Shown: positions 25,347 to 32,322 of the stretch, in pieces | How positions within the stretch are numbered: position 1 is the stretch's first letter | Layout of the letters: each line of letters starts with the position of its first letter | Made by a program: the position numbers and the translations under genes | Source: a virus | DNA length: 38,829 nucleotides | Virus record (IMG/VR): IMGVR_UViG_3300028590_000049 | Coordinates: 1-38,829 of that record | Direction: 5' to 3' (one strand) | Notes under the pieces: generated by a model | The model's database searches: none | What the model saw: only the letters and a program-made list of their open reading frames with translations | What the model was told of the DNA's origin: nothing

Positions 25347-26150
25347 ATGAGCCCAGCCGTGCCACCAACATGGCAAACCAAAGATGGCAGCGTGCAGCTC
25401 TATCTTGGCGATTGCCTAGATGTGCTGCCGGGGCTGGAGGCTGGGAGCGTGGATGCGGTGGTGACATCTCCGCCGTACAACACACTCCCGAAATCTCACA
25501 AACCGAGTGGCCTGCACGGTCAACGAAAAACCGGCGTCAATCAGTGGATTGCAAAAGCGGTCGACAGCTACGCCGACGCCATGCCTGAAGATGAGTACCA
25601 GAAGTGGCTATGCGACGTGCTTGATGAATGCCGACGATCCTGTCGTGGCCTCGTGTGGGTGAATCACAAGATTCGATATCGCGACGGCGAGGCGATACAC
25701 CCTGCGAGGATGTTCCCCTGGCCTATCTACTCCGAGGTAATTTGGGACCGTGGAGGAAGCATGGCATTGAATTGCAAACGATACGCGCCATCAACAGAGC
25801 ACCTTCTAGGATTCGGTCGCCCGGTTGTCTGGAATGACAACCTCAATACGCTCCTATCAGTGTGGCGAATCGGGTTTGACCGTGACGACAACGACCACCC
25901 CTGCGCCTATCCGGTCCCGTTGGCCGAGCGCCCGATTATCTCCTCCACCGCCGTCGGGATGTGGGTACTCGATCCGTTTACCGGCTCCGGCACCACCGGC
26001 GTAGCCTGCGTCCGCACAGGCCGCAAGTTCATCGGCATCGAGAAAGAAGAGAAGTACTTCGACATCGCCGTGAAGCGCATCGAGTCCGAGCTAACCCGCA
26101 CCCCGCTGTTCGACGAAGCCCCAGCCATTGTGCAGAGGGAGTTGATATGA
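25347..26150 (+). CDS. DNA methyltransferase, beta-class (N4-cytosine / N6-adenine)
   Basis: 267 residues; transfers a methyl group from S-adenosylmethionine to the exocyclic amine of a base. Motif IV TSPPYN (40-45) comes first and the SAM-binding motif I DPFTGSGTTG (209-218) last, which defines the beta order. The early GDCLDVLPGL (21-30) is the usual lead-in. TSPPY favours N4-cytosine, though some N6-adenine enzymes have it too. No restriction gene is adjacent, so it is an orphan methylase, probably protecting phage DNA. Start ATG 25347 follows GGAGA. Its stop overlaps the next start (ATGA). Confidence 0.88.
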   Translation: MSPAVPPTWQTKDGSVQLYLGDCLDVLPGLEAGSVDAVVTSPPYNTLPKSHKPSGLHGQRKTGVNQWIAKAVDSYADAMPEDEYQKWLCDVLDECRRSCRGLVWVNHKIRYRDGEAIHPARMFPWPIYSEVIWDRGGSMALNCKRYAPSTEHLLGFGRPVVWNDNLNTLLSVWRIGFDRDDNDHPCAYPVPLAERPIISSTAVGMWVLDPFTGSGTTGVACVRTGRKFIGIEKEEKYFDIAVKRIESELTRTPLFDEAPAIVQRELI

Positions 26151-26452
26151 CCCCGACCTCAGCCGGCCACGACCTGACGCGAGCCGACCGAGAGCAGACC
26201 TGCGACGTGATCGAAGACGCAGCCGGGTTTGTGTCAACGGTAGCCAAGAACCAACGCATTCTCTTCTCCGACCTGATCGTTGACGAGGAGTGCATCGCGG
26301 AGATTGTTGGCGACTCGGTTCACTTCTCGATGCCGCGAGTGACGGTGGTTGTGCCGCTGGATAAGTGCCAGTTTGCGGACCAAGTGGCGAAGTGGATCGC
26401 CGACTCTTATGCGACGTTCGCCAAGGCGATGTTCGAGGACTTGAGGACCTAA
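26147..26452 (+). CDS. Hypothetical 101-aa early protein
   Basis: Starts at ATG 26147 in an ATGA overlap with the methyltransferase, so it is probably co-translated. Acidic, mixed alpha/beta: TRADREQTCDVIEDAAGFVSTVAKN helix, then LFSDLIVDEECIAEIVGDSVHFSMPRVTVVVPLDK strands, and a final helix (QVAKWIADSYATFAKAMFEDL). No membrane segment and no metal ligands beyond scattered Cys. Not recognised. Coupling suggests a partner of the methylase, but this is inference. Confidence 0.65.
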   Translation: MTPTSAGHDLTRADREQTCDVIEDAAGFVSTVAKNQRILFSDLIVDEECIAEIVGDSVHFSMPRVTVVVPLDKCQFADQVAKWIADSYATFAKAMFEDLRT

Positions 26453-26490
26453 CCGCCCCACCCCGGCCTAACCCGCAAAGGAGAGTGATG

Positions 26491-26778
26491 ATGAAGCAGA
26501 AGATTGAGATTGAGGTGGATGTGCCGGACGGCATGGAGATTGACGGCGAACCGATCATCCTCGGTGGTGAGCGCACGCAAGGGTTTTACTTCTCGTTCAA
26601 GGCCGTCGAGCCGAAGAAGGAGAGCCGGTGGACCAATGTGTATCGCGAAAAGGAGTACGAGAGTCTGAGCTACGCCAACAACGGTGCGGGCTCTCATCGT
26701 GTTGCGTGCATTCGCATCGACTACGAGAACAACCACCCCGTCTCGGTCGCCCTTGAGAGCGTGGAGGGGAAGGGATGA
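26491..26778 (+). CDS. Hypothetical 95-aa early protein
   Basis: Start taken as ATG 26491, 7 nt after AAAGGAG (26477-26483); ATG 26488 directly before it is only 4 nt away. The N-terminus is strand-like (KQKIEIEVDVPDGMEIDGEPIILGGE), the middle aromatic (GFYFSFKAVEPKKESRWTNVY), and the end strand-like (VACIRIDYENNHPVSVALESVEGKG). No Cys pairs. A small beta-rich phage protein, not recognised. Its stop overlaps the next start by ATGA. Confidence 0.65.
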   Translation: MKQKIEIEVDVPDGMEIDGEPIILGGERTQGFYFSFKAVEPKKESRWTNVYREKEYESLSYANNGAGSHRVACIRIDYENNHPVSVALESVEGKG

Positions 26779-26984
26779 TAGGCAAAGTCACCGTCCGCAG
26801 CAGTGAGTTCTCCAAGTCCGCGTCAGACCTCTATGGTCGAATCGTAGACAGCATCTGCGACAAAGCCCATGAGTTTACCGCTCAGCGAACGCCAGTCGGC
26901 AAAGAGCTTGTTGTATCTCGTGGGGATGTCCTGAAGGCGTTGCAGGTCATTGCCCAGATTTACGAACCTCCCCTAACCCCATGA
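26775..26984 (+). CDS. Hypothetical 69-aa early protein
   Basis: ATG 26775 in an ATGA overlap with the previous gene. Helical, mixed charge: SEFSKSASDLYGRIVDSICDKAHEFTAQ, then KELVVSRGDVLKALQVIAQIYE. One Cys, no motif. The even codon use and coupling argue that it is real. Function not recognised. Confidence 0.6.
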   Translation: MIGKVTVRSSEFSKSASDLYGRIVDSICDKAHEFTAQRTPVGKELVVSRGDVLKALQVIAQIYEPPLTP

Positions 26985-26991
26985 GTGAGTG

Positions 26992-27300
26992 ATGAGTAAG
27001 CACACGACCAAGAGCTACCGCGTTAACGTCCAACCACTTCGCCCCGGCGATTTTGGAACTTGTTTCATTAGCGGACAGACGCGAACGCCGCAGGAAGAGT
27101 TGCGGCTGTGCGAAACCATCGTCTGTCAGATTCGACGGCACGTCGATGACATCCAGACCCCGTGGGTCAGCTACGACATCGAAGAGACCTGCGAGTTCTG
27201 CGGTTCTAAGTGGACCGAGGGTGACTCGCCACACAACGGCGGCTGCTGCCACCAGGACTGCGAAGTCTTTGAGAAGCAGGAAGCGGAGCAACACCAATGA
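26992..27300 (+). CDS. Zinc-ribbon-like early protein, 102 aa
   Basis: Start ATG 26992 (an in-frame GTG lies at 26989), 7 nt after the previous stop. The C-terminal half carries ETCEFCGSKWTEGDSPHNGGCCHQDCEVF: C-x-x-C, a histidine, then C-C-H-x-x-C, a likely single zinc site. The first half is basic with strand-like segments. One of several small Cys-pair proteins in the early region. DNA, RNA or protein binding is possible; target unknown. Confidence 0.65.
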   Translation: MSKHTTKSYRVNVQPLRPGDFGTCFISGQTRTPQEELRLCETIVCQIRRHVDDIQTPWVSYDIEETCEFCGSKWTEGDSPHNGGCCHQDCEVFEKQEAEQHQ

Positions 27301-27371
27301 CCTTCGACCTCCTATCCCTCGCCGTGCTCGTCGTGAGCGTTGGGCTGTCGGGGTGGTTTTGCTGGATGTGA
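27297..27371 (+). CDS. 24-aa single-span membrane microprotein
   Basis: ATG 27297 overlaps the previous stop (ATGA) and ends at TGA 27369-27371. MTFDLL, then about 18 hydrophobic residues (SLAVLVVSVGLSGWFCWM), enough for one membrane helix. Such tiny membrane proteins occur in phage early operons and as holin-like or regulatory peptides. The overlap is the main support; expression is unproven. Confidence 0.4.
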   Translation: MTFDLLSLAVLVVSVGLSGWFCWM

Positions 27372-27375
27372 ACAT

Positions 27376-27552
27376 ATGAAAACAGAATCCGACAAAGAGC
27401 GCCGCAGGAACAAGCACCGCAACGAGCGGCGGGTGATGTTTGCCACGTTGAGCCTTGACCCGAAGGCGATGGTTCGATGCTCGACGTGTGGCGGGATGGT
27501 GAAGGCTCCGTGCCTCAAGTGCCAGATTGACTCACTGAAGGGGATGAAATGA
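27376..27552 (+). CDS. 58-aa zinc-ribbon protein upstream of ERF
   Basis: Starts at ATG 27376, 4 nt after the microprotein stop. A strongly basic N-terminus (SDKERRRNKHRNERR) is followed by CSTCGGMVKAPCLKC: C-x-x-C-8-C-x-x-C, a short zinc ribbon. ATGA overlap with the ERF gene (27549). The basic arm plus zinc ribbon suggests nucleic-acid binding, possibly an accessory to recombination. Not named. Confidence 0.6.
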   Translation: MKTESDKERRRNKHRNERRVMFATLSLDPKAMVRCSTCGGMVKAPCLKCQIDSLKGMK

Positions 27553-28250
27553 CGACCGCTCTAACGACTACCAACAACGATGGCGCCACGCTGCTGACCA
27601 TCATCCAACAGGCCGCGAACCAGCCCGACCTTGACGTGGCCAAGATGCAACAACTCATGGAGTTGAAGCGCGAGTGGGACAAGGACCGGGCGGCTGAGGT
27701 ATACGCCGCCGCTATCTCCGAGTTCCAGCGGAAGTGCCCGCAGATTCACAAGGGACGCAAACCAGTATCGGGACCGGCGTATACCTACGCCTCCTACGAC
27801 GACGTGATGGCGGTGGCCGCTCCCATTCTCGCTGAGTGCGGGATCGCGGTCACGTTCTCGACCGAGCAAGTGGACAAGTCGATTCGCATGAACTGCCGGC
27901 TGCGGGTTGGAACGCACGTCGAGGATCACGCCTTCACGGTCCCGATTCCCGACATGCGGGTGAACGAGACGCAGAAGTTCGGCGCCGCGTTGAGCTACGC
28001 CAAGCGATATGCCTTGCAAGGCGCATTGAACATCGTGGTCACGGATGAGGATACCGACGCGGGAAACCTCGCCGACAATCCCATCACCGACGACCAGGCG
28101 TTGCAGATTGAGGACTGGATCGCCACCACCGGCGCTGACCGTGCCCGGTTCCTGAAGTGGGCCAAGGTCGACCGCATCGCCGACCTGCCCGCGAGCAAGT
28201 ACCAGAACGCTATCGACCTCTTGTCCAAAAAGCAGGGGGCGGCGAAATGA
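27549..28250 (+). CDS. erf: ERF-family single-strand annealing protein
   Basis: 233 residues. ERF proteins anneal complementary single strands during phage recombination and genome circularisation. The hallmark GAALSYAKRYALQGALNIVVTDEDTDA region spans 145-171, preceded by conserved IHKGRKPVSGPAYTYASYDDVM (66-87) and the PILAECGIAV segment. Length is normal. ATGA junctions on both sides couple it to a zinc-ribbon gene and to the YqaJ exonuclease, the usual annealase/exonuclease pair. C-terminal residues 178-233 look like a short helical tail. Confidence 0.9.
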   Translation: MTTALTTTNNDGATLLTIIQQAANQPDLDVAKMQQLMELKREWDKDRAAEVYAAAISEFQRKCPQIHKGRKPVSGPAYTYASYDDVMAVAAPILAECGIAVTFSTEQVDKSIRMNCRLRVGTHVEDHAFTVPIPDMRVNETQKFGAALSYAKRYALQGALNIVVTDEDTDAGNLADNPITDDQALQIEDWIATTGADRARFLKWAKVDRIADLPASKYQNAIDLLSKKQGAAK

Positions 28251-28984
28251 AAGTCCACATGTGCGAGCAAGGCACGCCAGAATGGCTCGACATCCGAGCC
28301 GGCGTCGCCACCGCTTCCGAGTTCAACAACATCCTCACGCCGAAGCAGGGAAAGCTGTCCGAGGCGTGGAAGGGCTACGCCGCCCACCTGATTTCAGAGC
28401 GGCTTATTGGTACGGCAGACCCGTGGCGGTTCGAGGGAATGACCGCCGACATGCGGCGCGGGGTGGAGTTCGAGCCGGAGGCCCGCGACTTCTTCGCGTT
28501 CGTCATCGGCGAGGACGTGCAGCAAGTTGGCTTCTGCGTTCACGACAACGGCCAATGGGGCGCTAGTCCCGATGGCTTGCTGACTCGTCGCGGCCTAGAG
28601 CTGAAGTGCCCTGCCCCCAAGACGCAGATCGAGTGGGTCTACGAAGGCAAGTTGCCCGAACAACACAAGAACCAGTGCCACGGCGGCATGATCGTAACCG
28701 GCCTGGATGAATGGCTGTTCGGCTCGTACTGCCATGGCTGCCCGTCGCTGATGGTCGAGGTGAAGCGAGACGACTGGACAAAGCGGCTAGAGGAAGCCCT
28801 GCACCAATTCAACGGCCGCATGGCCAAGATGCTCGCCGTCGTGATGGAGAAGCGGGCCGAGACGATAGACGCCCGCATCCGGCAGCGCAACGACCAGACG
28901 CCCGACATCGACAAAGCGTTAGTTCCGCCGAGTGCGCAACTTGGCTCGCTGGATACGGACCCCTTCGGGGCGCCCGTGTTTTGA
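28247..28984 (+). CDS. YqaJ-type (lambda exonuclease-like) viral recombinase
   Basis: 245 residues from ATG 28247. The enzyme chews 5' strands to give ERF its single-stranded substrate. PD-(D/E)xK nuclease signature: GTPEWLDIRAGVATASEF (9-26), GVEFEPEARDFF (72-83), GASPDGLL (D109), LELKCP (E118, K120). The D-9-E-x-K spacing resembles lambda exonuclease (D119, E129, K131). ATGA overlap with ERF implies a stoichiometric pair. The tail (205-245) is polar and Pro-rich. Confidence is high. Confidence 0.9.
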   Translation: MKVHMCEQGTPEWLDIRAGVATASEFNNILTPKQGKLSEAWKGYAAHLISERLIGTADPWRFEGMTADMRRGVEFEPEARDFFAFVIGEDVQQVGFCVHDNGQWGASPDGLLTRRGLELKCPAPKTQIEWVYEGKLPEQHKNQCHGGMIVTGLDEWLFGSYCHGCPSLMVEVKRDDWTKRLEEALHQFNGRMAKMLAVVMEKRAETIDARIRQRNDQTPDIDKALVPPSAQLGSLDTDPFGAPVF

Positions 28985-29060
28985 AACCCAGGGTCGCGCC
29001 CCGACCGCCGCCCCCGTTGTTGTCTACCACGGACAAGCGGCGGCGGGGCCGATCTTTGAC

Positions 29061-29462
29061 ATGAAGCGCAAGAAGCCACTTCAACGCCGTACCTGGATGA
29101 AGCGACAGAGCGATGCCAAACGCAAAGAGAAGCGAGACACCGATGGACCGCGACGGAATTACCGGCTGGAGTTCCCGACCTGCCAGTGTTGCGAGAGACG
29201 CCGGAGTCGGCACACGCATGAGATTGCGAGTGGTGGCGCCCGAGCGAACGCCGTTTACTTCCGCGCGGCTTGGCTGGCGGTCTGTATGGCGTGCCATCGG
29301 GAGATTCACGAAACGCCTGACTGGCCGGTGAGTCGCCAGCTTTACCAGAAGTGGAAGCACGACCGGAAGTTTTACTGCCGCAGGACGGTCAATCGACTGA
29401 GGGGCCGGGACGAAGAGGCAATCACCCAAGAGGAAGTAGACGCATGGTCGCCCAACGCCTAA
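29061..29462 (+). CDS. HNH-like (recombination-type) nuclease fold protein
   Basis: 133 residues from ATG 29061. A strongly basic N-terminus (MKRKKPLQRRTWMKRQSDAKRKEKR) is followed by a treble-clef/HNH-like core: CQCCERRRSRHTHEIASGGARAN, then AVCMACHREIHETPD. The C-x-x-C and C-x-x-C-H-x-x-I-H pattern and THEI fit HNH endonucleases, though the classic HNH triad is only partly visible. It overlaps the next gene by 19 nt. Possibly an endonuclease for recombination intermediates or a mobile-element relic. Confidence 0.6.
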   Translation: MKRKKPLQRRTWMKRQSDAKRKEKRDTDGPRRNYRLEFPTCQCCERRRSRHTHEIASGGARANAVYFRAAWLAVCMACHREIHETPDWPVSRQLYQKWKHDRKFYCRRTVNRLRGRDEEAITQEEVDAWSPNA

Positions 29463-29710
29463 CCGAACGCCAGCGAGACATCGTGAAGTTCATCGCGAAC
29501 TTCTACGCAGAGAACCACGTCGGCCCAACCCGCCGGGAGATTATGGAGCACTTCGGCTTCGCGTCCACCCAGGCGGTCACGGGACATATCAAGTCGCTCC
29601 TGAAGAAAGATGCGATCACCGTTTACGAGAACACCGCCCGCGGCATCCTGCCCAAGAGCGTGCGGGTGAAGTGCCCGTGCTGCGGTGAGAGGTTTGACCA
29701 ACAGCTTTAA
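29444..29710 (+). CDS. LexA-type DNA-binding domain plus zinc finger, no protease
   Basis: 88 residues from ATG 29444 (GAGGAAG 29430-29436). Residues 5-70 match the winged helix of LexA: LTERQRDIVKFIANFY, GPTRREIMEHFGFASTQAVTGHIKSLLKKD, NTARGI. LexA normally continues into a self-cleaving S24 peptidase domain, absent here; instead there is a short tail with CPCCGERF (77-84), half of a zinc knuckle. A stand-alone LexA reader that cannot self-cleave could hold SOS-type operators or the phage's own promoters. Effect inferred, family clear. Confidence 0.75.
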   Translation: MVAQRLTERQRDIVKFIANFYAENHVGPTRREIMEHFGFASTQAVTGHIKSLLKKDAITVYENTARGILPKSVRVKCPCCGERFDQQL

Positions 29711-29722
29711 CGAGGTGCGCCG

Positions 29723-29902
29723 ATGATCGGACCAGTCAACGACTACCGAGACATTTACGTCGCAGCGTGCGGCAGGGATTTCACGAGTTGGGAAACCGGC
29801 AAGCTGCACGAGCGAAGCTGCCCGATGTGTGCTGGCGAACTCGGCGTTCGTGATGAGGAGTGCGACGCTGACGACCGTGGGATTTGTTACGAGGAAGACT
29901 AA
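29723..29902 (+). CDS. 59-aa Cys-rich protein
   Basis: A short frame from ATG 29723 to TAA 29900-29902, 12 nt after the LexA-like gene. Contains C16, then SCPMCAGEL (C33, C36), and C47 and C55 near the acidic end (GICYEED). The C-x-x-C pattern suggests a zinc site. The next gene has a strong Shine-Dalgarno that begins after this stop, which supports this frame as a separate gene. Not recognised. Confidence 0.5.
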   Translation: MIGPVNDYRDIYVAACGRDFTSWETGKLHERSCPMCAGELGVRDEECDADDRGICYEED

Positions 29903-29920
29903 CCGCGAAAGGAGGATCGC

Positions 29921-30127
29921 ATGGCCACCAGGACACCGCTACAGCCCACCGAACAGTGCGAACTGTTCCACACGGTCGGCTGTCACGTCTACCTCATCCG
30001 CTACCCGCAAGGGCAAGAGGATCGAGCGCGAGAGTGCGCTTACCGCTGGGTGCGCAATCCAGAGTTGGCGTTCACTTGGTCTGACGCGGTGGACGTTTAC
30101 TCGCGTCGGATTGGAATGTGCAACTAA
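29921..30127 (+). CDS. Hypothetical 68-aa early protein
   Basis: ATG 29921 preceded by AAAGGAGGA (29907-29915), one of the strongest Shine-Dalgarno sites in the window. A mixed protein: PTEQCELFHTVGCHVYLIRYPQGQE, then ECAYRWVRNPELAFTWSDAVDVYSRR. A few Cys, no clear motif. The good ribosome site suggests strong expression. Not recognised. Confidence 0.65.
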   Translation: MATRTPLQPTEQCELFHTVGCHVYLIRYPQGQEDRARECAYRWVRNPELAFTWSDAVDVYSRRIGMCN

Positions 30128-30147
30128 CCGAAATGAGAGGTGATGGG

Positions 30148-30393
30148 ATGGAATTGAAAGAATTGCTTGAGTTTGTCCCATTAGTCGGTGAGATCGGAAA
30201 ACCACTAATGGGCCAAGTTGCCGACGTTCTCGACTCTGAAGAGTTTCGTCGGGTGATGGATGTAGCCACTGAGATGTCGGCCCGTCAGTACCACCAACTA
30301 ATCAATCGCGGCGTTCCGGCTGAGCACGCAATCTTGCTGGCCGTTTCGACGAAGGTGGCGTTGGCCGACATCGCCAACAAGCAGAAAAAGTAA
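30148..30393 (+). CDS. Hypothetical 81-aa helical protein
   Basis: Start taken as ATG 30148, 7 nt after GAGAGG (30135-30140); ATG 30133 is another option but lies inside the Shine-Dalgarno area. All helical: ELLEFVPLVGEIGKPLMGQVADVLD, EEFRRVMDVATEMSARQYHQLINRG and HAILLAVSTKVALADIANK. A short hydrophobic part (HAILLAVSTKVALADI) might touch a membrane but is too polar for a clear span. Not recognised. A 6-bp hairpin (30394-30411) follows. Confidence 0.6.
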   Translation: MELKELLEFVPLVGEIGKPLMGQVADVLDSEEFRRVMDVATEMSARQYHQLINRGVPAEHAILLAVSTKVALADIANKQKK

Positions 30394-30432
30394 CGCCGCC
30401 CACCCGCGGCGGCAAGAGATGAGAGGAAAGCT

Positions 30433-30924
30433 ATGGACAGCAAATACTCACGAGCCACCAGCAAGTACCACTGTCGGTGGATGATCCGCAGGGATATGGC
30501 CGAAGTGCTCAACATCGAGCACGGCGTCTTTGAGTTCCCTTGGGCTGAGGATGATTTCATCCGCTGCCTGCGAATGCGGAATTGTATTGGATTCATCGCC
30601 GAGGCCAACGAACGGGTTCTTGGCTTCATGATTTACGAGCTGCACCAAACTCGCGTGCATCTACTGAACTTCGCAGTTCACCCCGAGTTTCAAGGAATGG
30701 GCGTCGGCGGGACATTAATGTCCGTTCTCCAAGGGAAGTTAGCAGAGAAACGCCGCGTTAGGATCACCACGGAAGTGCGGGAAAGGAATCTCGACGCCCA
30801 ATTATTTTTCAAGCGGTTCGGGTTTCGGGCCGTCTCGGTTCTTCGGACCTACTACGAAGACTCCGACGAAGACGCCTATCTCTTTCAGTACCGCATCGCG
30901 GATGAAAGCGAGGTGCTGGCATGA
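30433..30924 (+). CDS. rimI: RimI-like N-acetyltransferase of planctomycete type
   Basis: 163 residues. GNAT enzymes move an acetyl group from acetyl-CoA to an amine; RimI acetylates the N-terminus of ribosomal protein S18. Seen: MIRRDMAEVLNIEHGVFEFPW (17-37), FIRCLRMRNCIGFIAE (42-57), LLNFAVHPEFQGMGVGGTLM (77-96, acetyl-CoA motif Q87-x-x-G-x-G), ITTEVRERNLDAQLFFKRFGFRAVSVL (111-137) and the C-terminal YYEDSDEDAYLFQYR. As I recall the family, this wording is close to planctomycete chromosomal RimI. A phage copy suggests capture from the host; substrate is not proven. ATGA overlap with the next gene. Confidence 0.8.
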   Translation: MDSKYSRATSKYHCRWMIRRDMAEVLNIEHGVFEFPWAEDDFIRCLRMRNCIGFIAEANERVLGFMIYELHQTRVHLLNFAVHPEFQGMGVGGTLMSVLQGKLAEKRRVRITTEVRERNLDAQLFFKRFGFRAVSVLRTYYEDSDEDAYLFQYRIADESEVLA

Positions 30925-31028
30925 GCGAGTTCATTTGCCACGGACATCGCCTGGAGAGGTCGCGCAACCGCTGGCGGTGGACGGCTTCGTTCTTGATTCT
31001 CGCCGTCGCCTGGAGGCTGTGGGCGTGA
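30921..31028 (+). CDS. 35-aa putative membrane microprotein
   Basis: ATG 30921 overlaps the rimI stop, and the TGA at 31026-31028 overlaps the next GTG. Basic N-terminus (CHGHRLERSRNRWRW), then TASFLILAVAWRLWA, a short hydrophobic segment of about 15 residues. Could be a membrane anchor. Both coupled ends favour translation, but the length leaves real doubt. Confidence 0.4.
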   Translation: MSEFICHGHRLERSRNRWRWTASFLILAVAWRLWA

Positions 31029-31435
31029 ACCAACTCGACCTATTTTCGGTGTCCCCCGCCGAGCCGACAGTAGCCCAAGCCGCCAGCGAGCGCCAAGCGA
31101 TCGAGGCGAGGCATCGGGGCGAGCGGCTGAAGCGTATTGGCATGGAAAGGGCCACCTGGGGCAAGGAACGCCTACTAGGCCACGCCCGCGAGATCGCCCA
31201 CGACGTAGCCCGAGGCGAGTTGCCCGGCGCCGACGGGCTCACCTGCCGCAATGGAATCTGCACCGCCGATGATGTGGCTGCCCAATTCGAGCGCGAGGGC
31301 TTGGAGTGGATTGGCAACGCCGCGGGACAATTGTTTCAAGACGGCAACTGGACGTGGACCGGACGGATGGTGAAGTCGGCTCGCGCCCATGCCCACCAGA
31401 ACTTACTTCGTGAATGGAAGTGGAAGCAAGGATGA
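31025..31435 (+). CDS. Protein with N-terminal beta-clamp motif QLDLF, upstream of RusA
   Basis: 136 residues from GTG 31025, in a GTGA overlap with the microprotein. The first residues are MNQLDLFSV; QLDLF fits the bacterial sliding-clamp binding consensus QL(S/D)LF exactly. The rest is helical (VAQAASERQAIEARHRGERLKRIGMERATWGKERL) with two Cys (LTCRNGICTADDVAAQFEREGLEWIGNAAGQLF). Just before RusA, and coupled to it by ATGA, it may bring replication or repair enzymes to the host clamp. Clamp binding is inference from the motif. Confidence 0.6.
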   Translation: MNQLDLFSVSPAEPTVAQAASERQAIEARHRGERLKRIGMERATWGKERLLGHAREIAHDVARGELPGADGLTCRNGICTADDVAAQFEREGLEWIGNAAGQLFQDGNWTWTGRMVKSARAHAHQNLLREWKWKQG

Positions 31436-31785
31436 GCAGCTACGGACTAACCCTCCCGTTCCCCCCATCGACGAACACCATGTACCGCCGCGCCGGTCAC
31501 GTTATGCACCTAAGCGCCGCCGGCAAAGCGTTCAAGACTGAGTGTGCCAAGCAGATAGCCGAGACGATGGGGCCGGTCGACAAGATTCAGGGTCGCGTCG
31601 GCATCCAGATTGAGTTGTTCCGCAAGGACCGCACCGCCTACGACATCGACAACTACGTCAAGAGCGTGGTTGACGTGCTCAAGGGGACGTTTTTTGAGGA
31701 CGACCGGCAAGTGGACTGGTTGGTTGTGAAGCGACGCGAGGTGACGCCTCCGGGCTTCTGTGAAGTGATCGTGAGCGAACTTTAA
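31432..31785 (+). CDS. rusA: RusA Holliday-junction resolvase
   Basis: 117 residues, the normal RusA length. RusA cuts four-way junctions left by phage recombination. Motifs: LPFPPSTNTMYRR (8-20), the catalytic aspartates in AYDIDNYVKSVVDVLKG (D71, D73) and FFEDDRQVDW (D90/D91), matching D70, D72 and D91 of E. coli RusA. Conserved C-terminal VKRREVTPPGFCEVIV. ATGA overlap with the previous gene. It completes a set with ERF and YqaJ. Confidence 0.92.
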   Translation: MSSYGLTLPFPPSTNTMYRRAGHVMHLSAAGKAFKTECAKQIAETMGPVDKIQGRVGIQIELFRKDRTAYDIDNYVKSVVDVLKGTFFEDDRQVDWLVVKRREVTPPGFCEVIVSEL

Positions 31786-31804
31786 CCAAATTCACGCCCG
31801 GCCC

Positions 31805-31893
31805 CCAGCGGAGTCTGAACCGCTGGACCGGGGATGACGGGGGCGATTGTTTCGCAGGCGGGGGCTGGTTATTCAAGTTGGCCAGTCCCCGCC
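31805..31893 (+). promoter_or_regulatory. Two hairpins in the leader of the next gene
   Basis: Hairpin 1: CCAGCGG (31805-31811) with CCGCTGG (31820-31826), 8-nt loop. Hairpin 2: GGCGGGGGCTGG (31857-31868) with CCAGTCCCCGCC (31882-31893), 12 bp including one G-U, 13-nt loop, ending 12 nt before the Shine-Dalgarno GGAGG (31906-31910). No T-run. A structured leader or weak terminator after RusA; the 126-nt gap holds nothing else I can see. Confidence 0.5.
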
Positions 31894-31914
31894 GTTCCCC
31901 GGTTTGGAGGAATG

Positions 31915-32277
31915 ATGAGCGAAGCCAAGAAAGCCCCGCCGAAGCCGCTAAGGGTTATGCTCGCTTGCAACGACTACCGAAACGGCATGTTCCAGGGGTG
32001 GTTTGATGCCGTCGCCATCGACAAGTACGAGGCGGAGTTGGATGGCCCGCAAACGCGACTTAAGTTCCTGGCTCGCGATGAAGGCTGCATCACCAACCGC
32101 GTCCGCATTGGCCGGAAGGTATTCGAGCACGCTGGCGTAGCGGAGTGGGTCGGCAACTGGTGCTGGGACGAGATTCACATTGTCGACGGCCGGAGATTGC
32201 TGGAGCACCTGAAGGCTCGGGGCTTTCGATGCACAGCCGGACACACGCAGTTTTTTGAGTGGTTCAATAAGACCTAA
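31915..32277 (+). CDS. Hypothetical 120-aa early protein
   Basis: Start ATG 31915 after GGAGG (31906-31910); ATG 31912 is alternative. Basic, with KAPPKPLRVMLACNDYRNGMFQGWFDAVAIDKYEAEL, then helices (VFEHAGVAEWVGNWCWDEIHIVDGRRLLEHLKARGFRCT). Not recognised. The start context TTGGAGGAATGATGA is duplicated before the methyltransferase gene (32308-32322). Confidence 0.6.
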   Translation: MSEAKKAPPKPLRVMLACNDYRNGMFQGWFDAVAIDKYEAELDGPQTRLKFLARDEGCITNRVRIGRKVFEHAGVAEWVGNWCWDEIHIVDGRRLLEHLKARGFRCTAGHTQFFEWFNKT

Positions 32278-32285
32278 CCCCCCGC

Positions 32286-32304
32286 CCCCGATGCCCCACA
32301 CCTT
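32286..32304 (+). repeat. 19-bp direct repeat, left copy flanking the C5 methyltransferase
   Basis: CCCCGATGCCCCACACCTT, identical to 33639-33657. It ends 14 nt before the start codon at 32319. With the right copy it brackets the methyltransferase gene exactly. Confidence 0.8.
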
Positions 32305-32307
32305 TAG

Positions 32308-32322
32308 TTGGAGGAATGATGA
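32308..32322 (+). repeat. 15-nt start-site repeat TTGGAGGAATGATGA (other copy 31904-31918)
   Basis: The same 15 nt, comprising Shine-Dalgarno GGAGG and a double ATG, precede two consecutive genes. The spacing makes the second ATG the more likely start in both. It suggests that an upstream leader was duplicated when the gene was added or moved. Confidence 0.6.
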
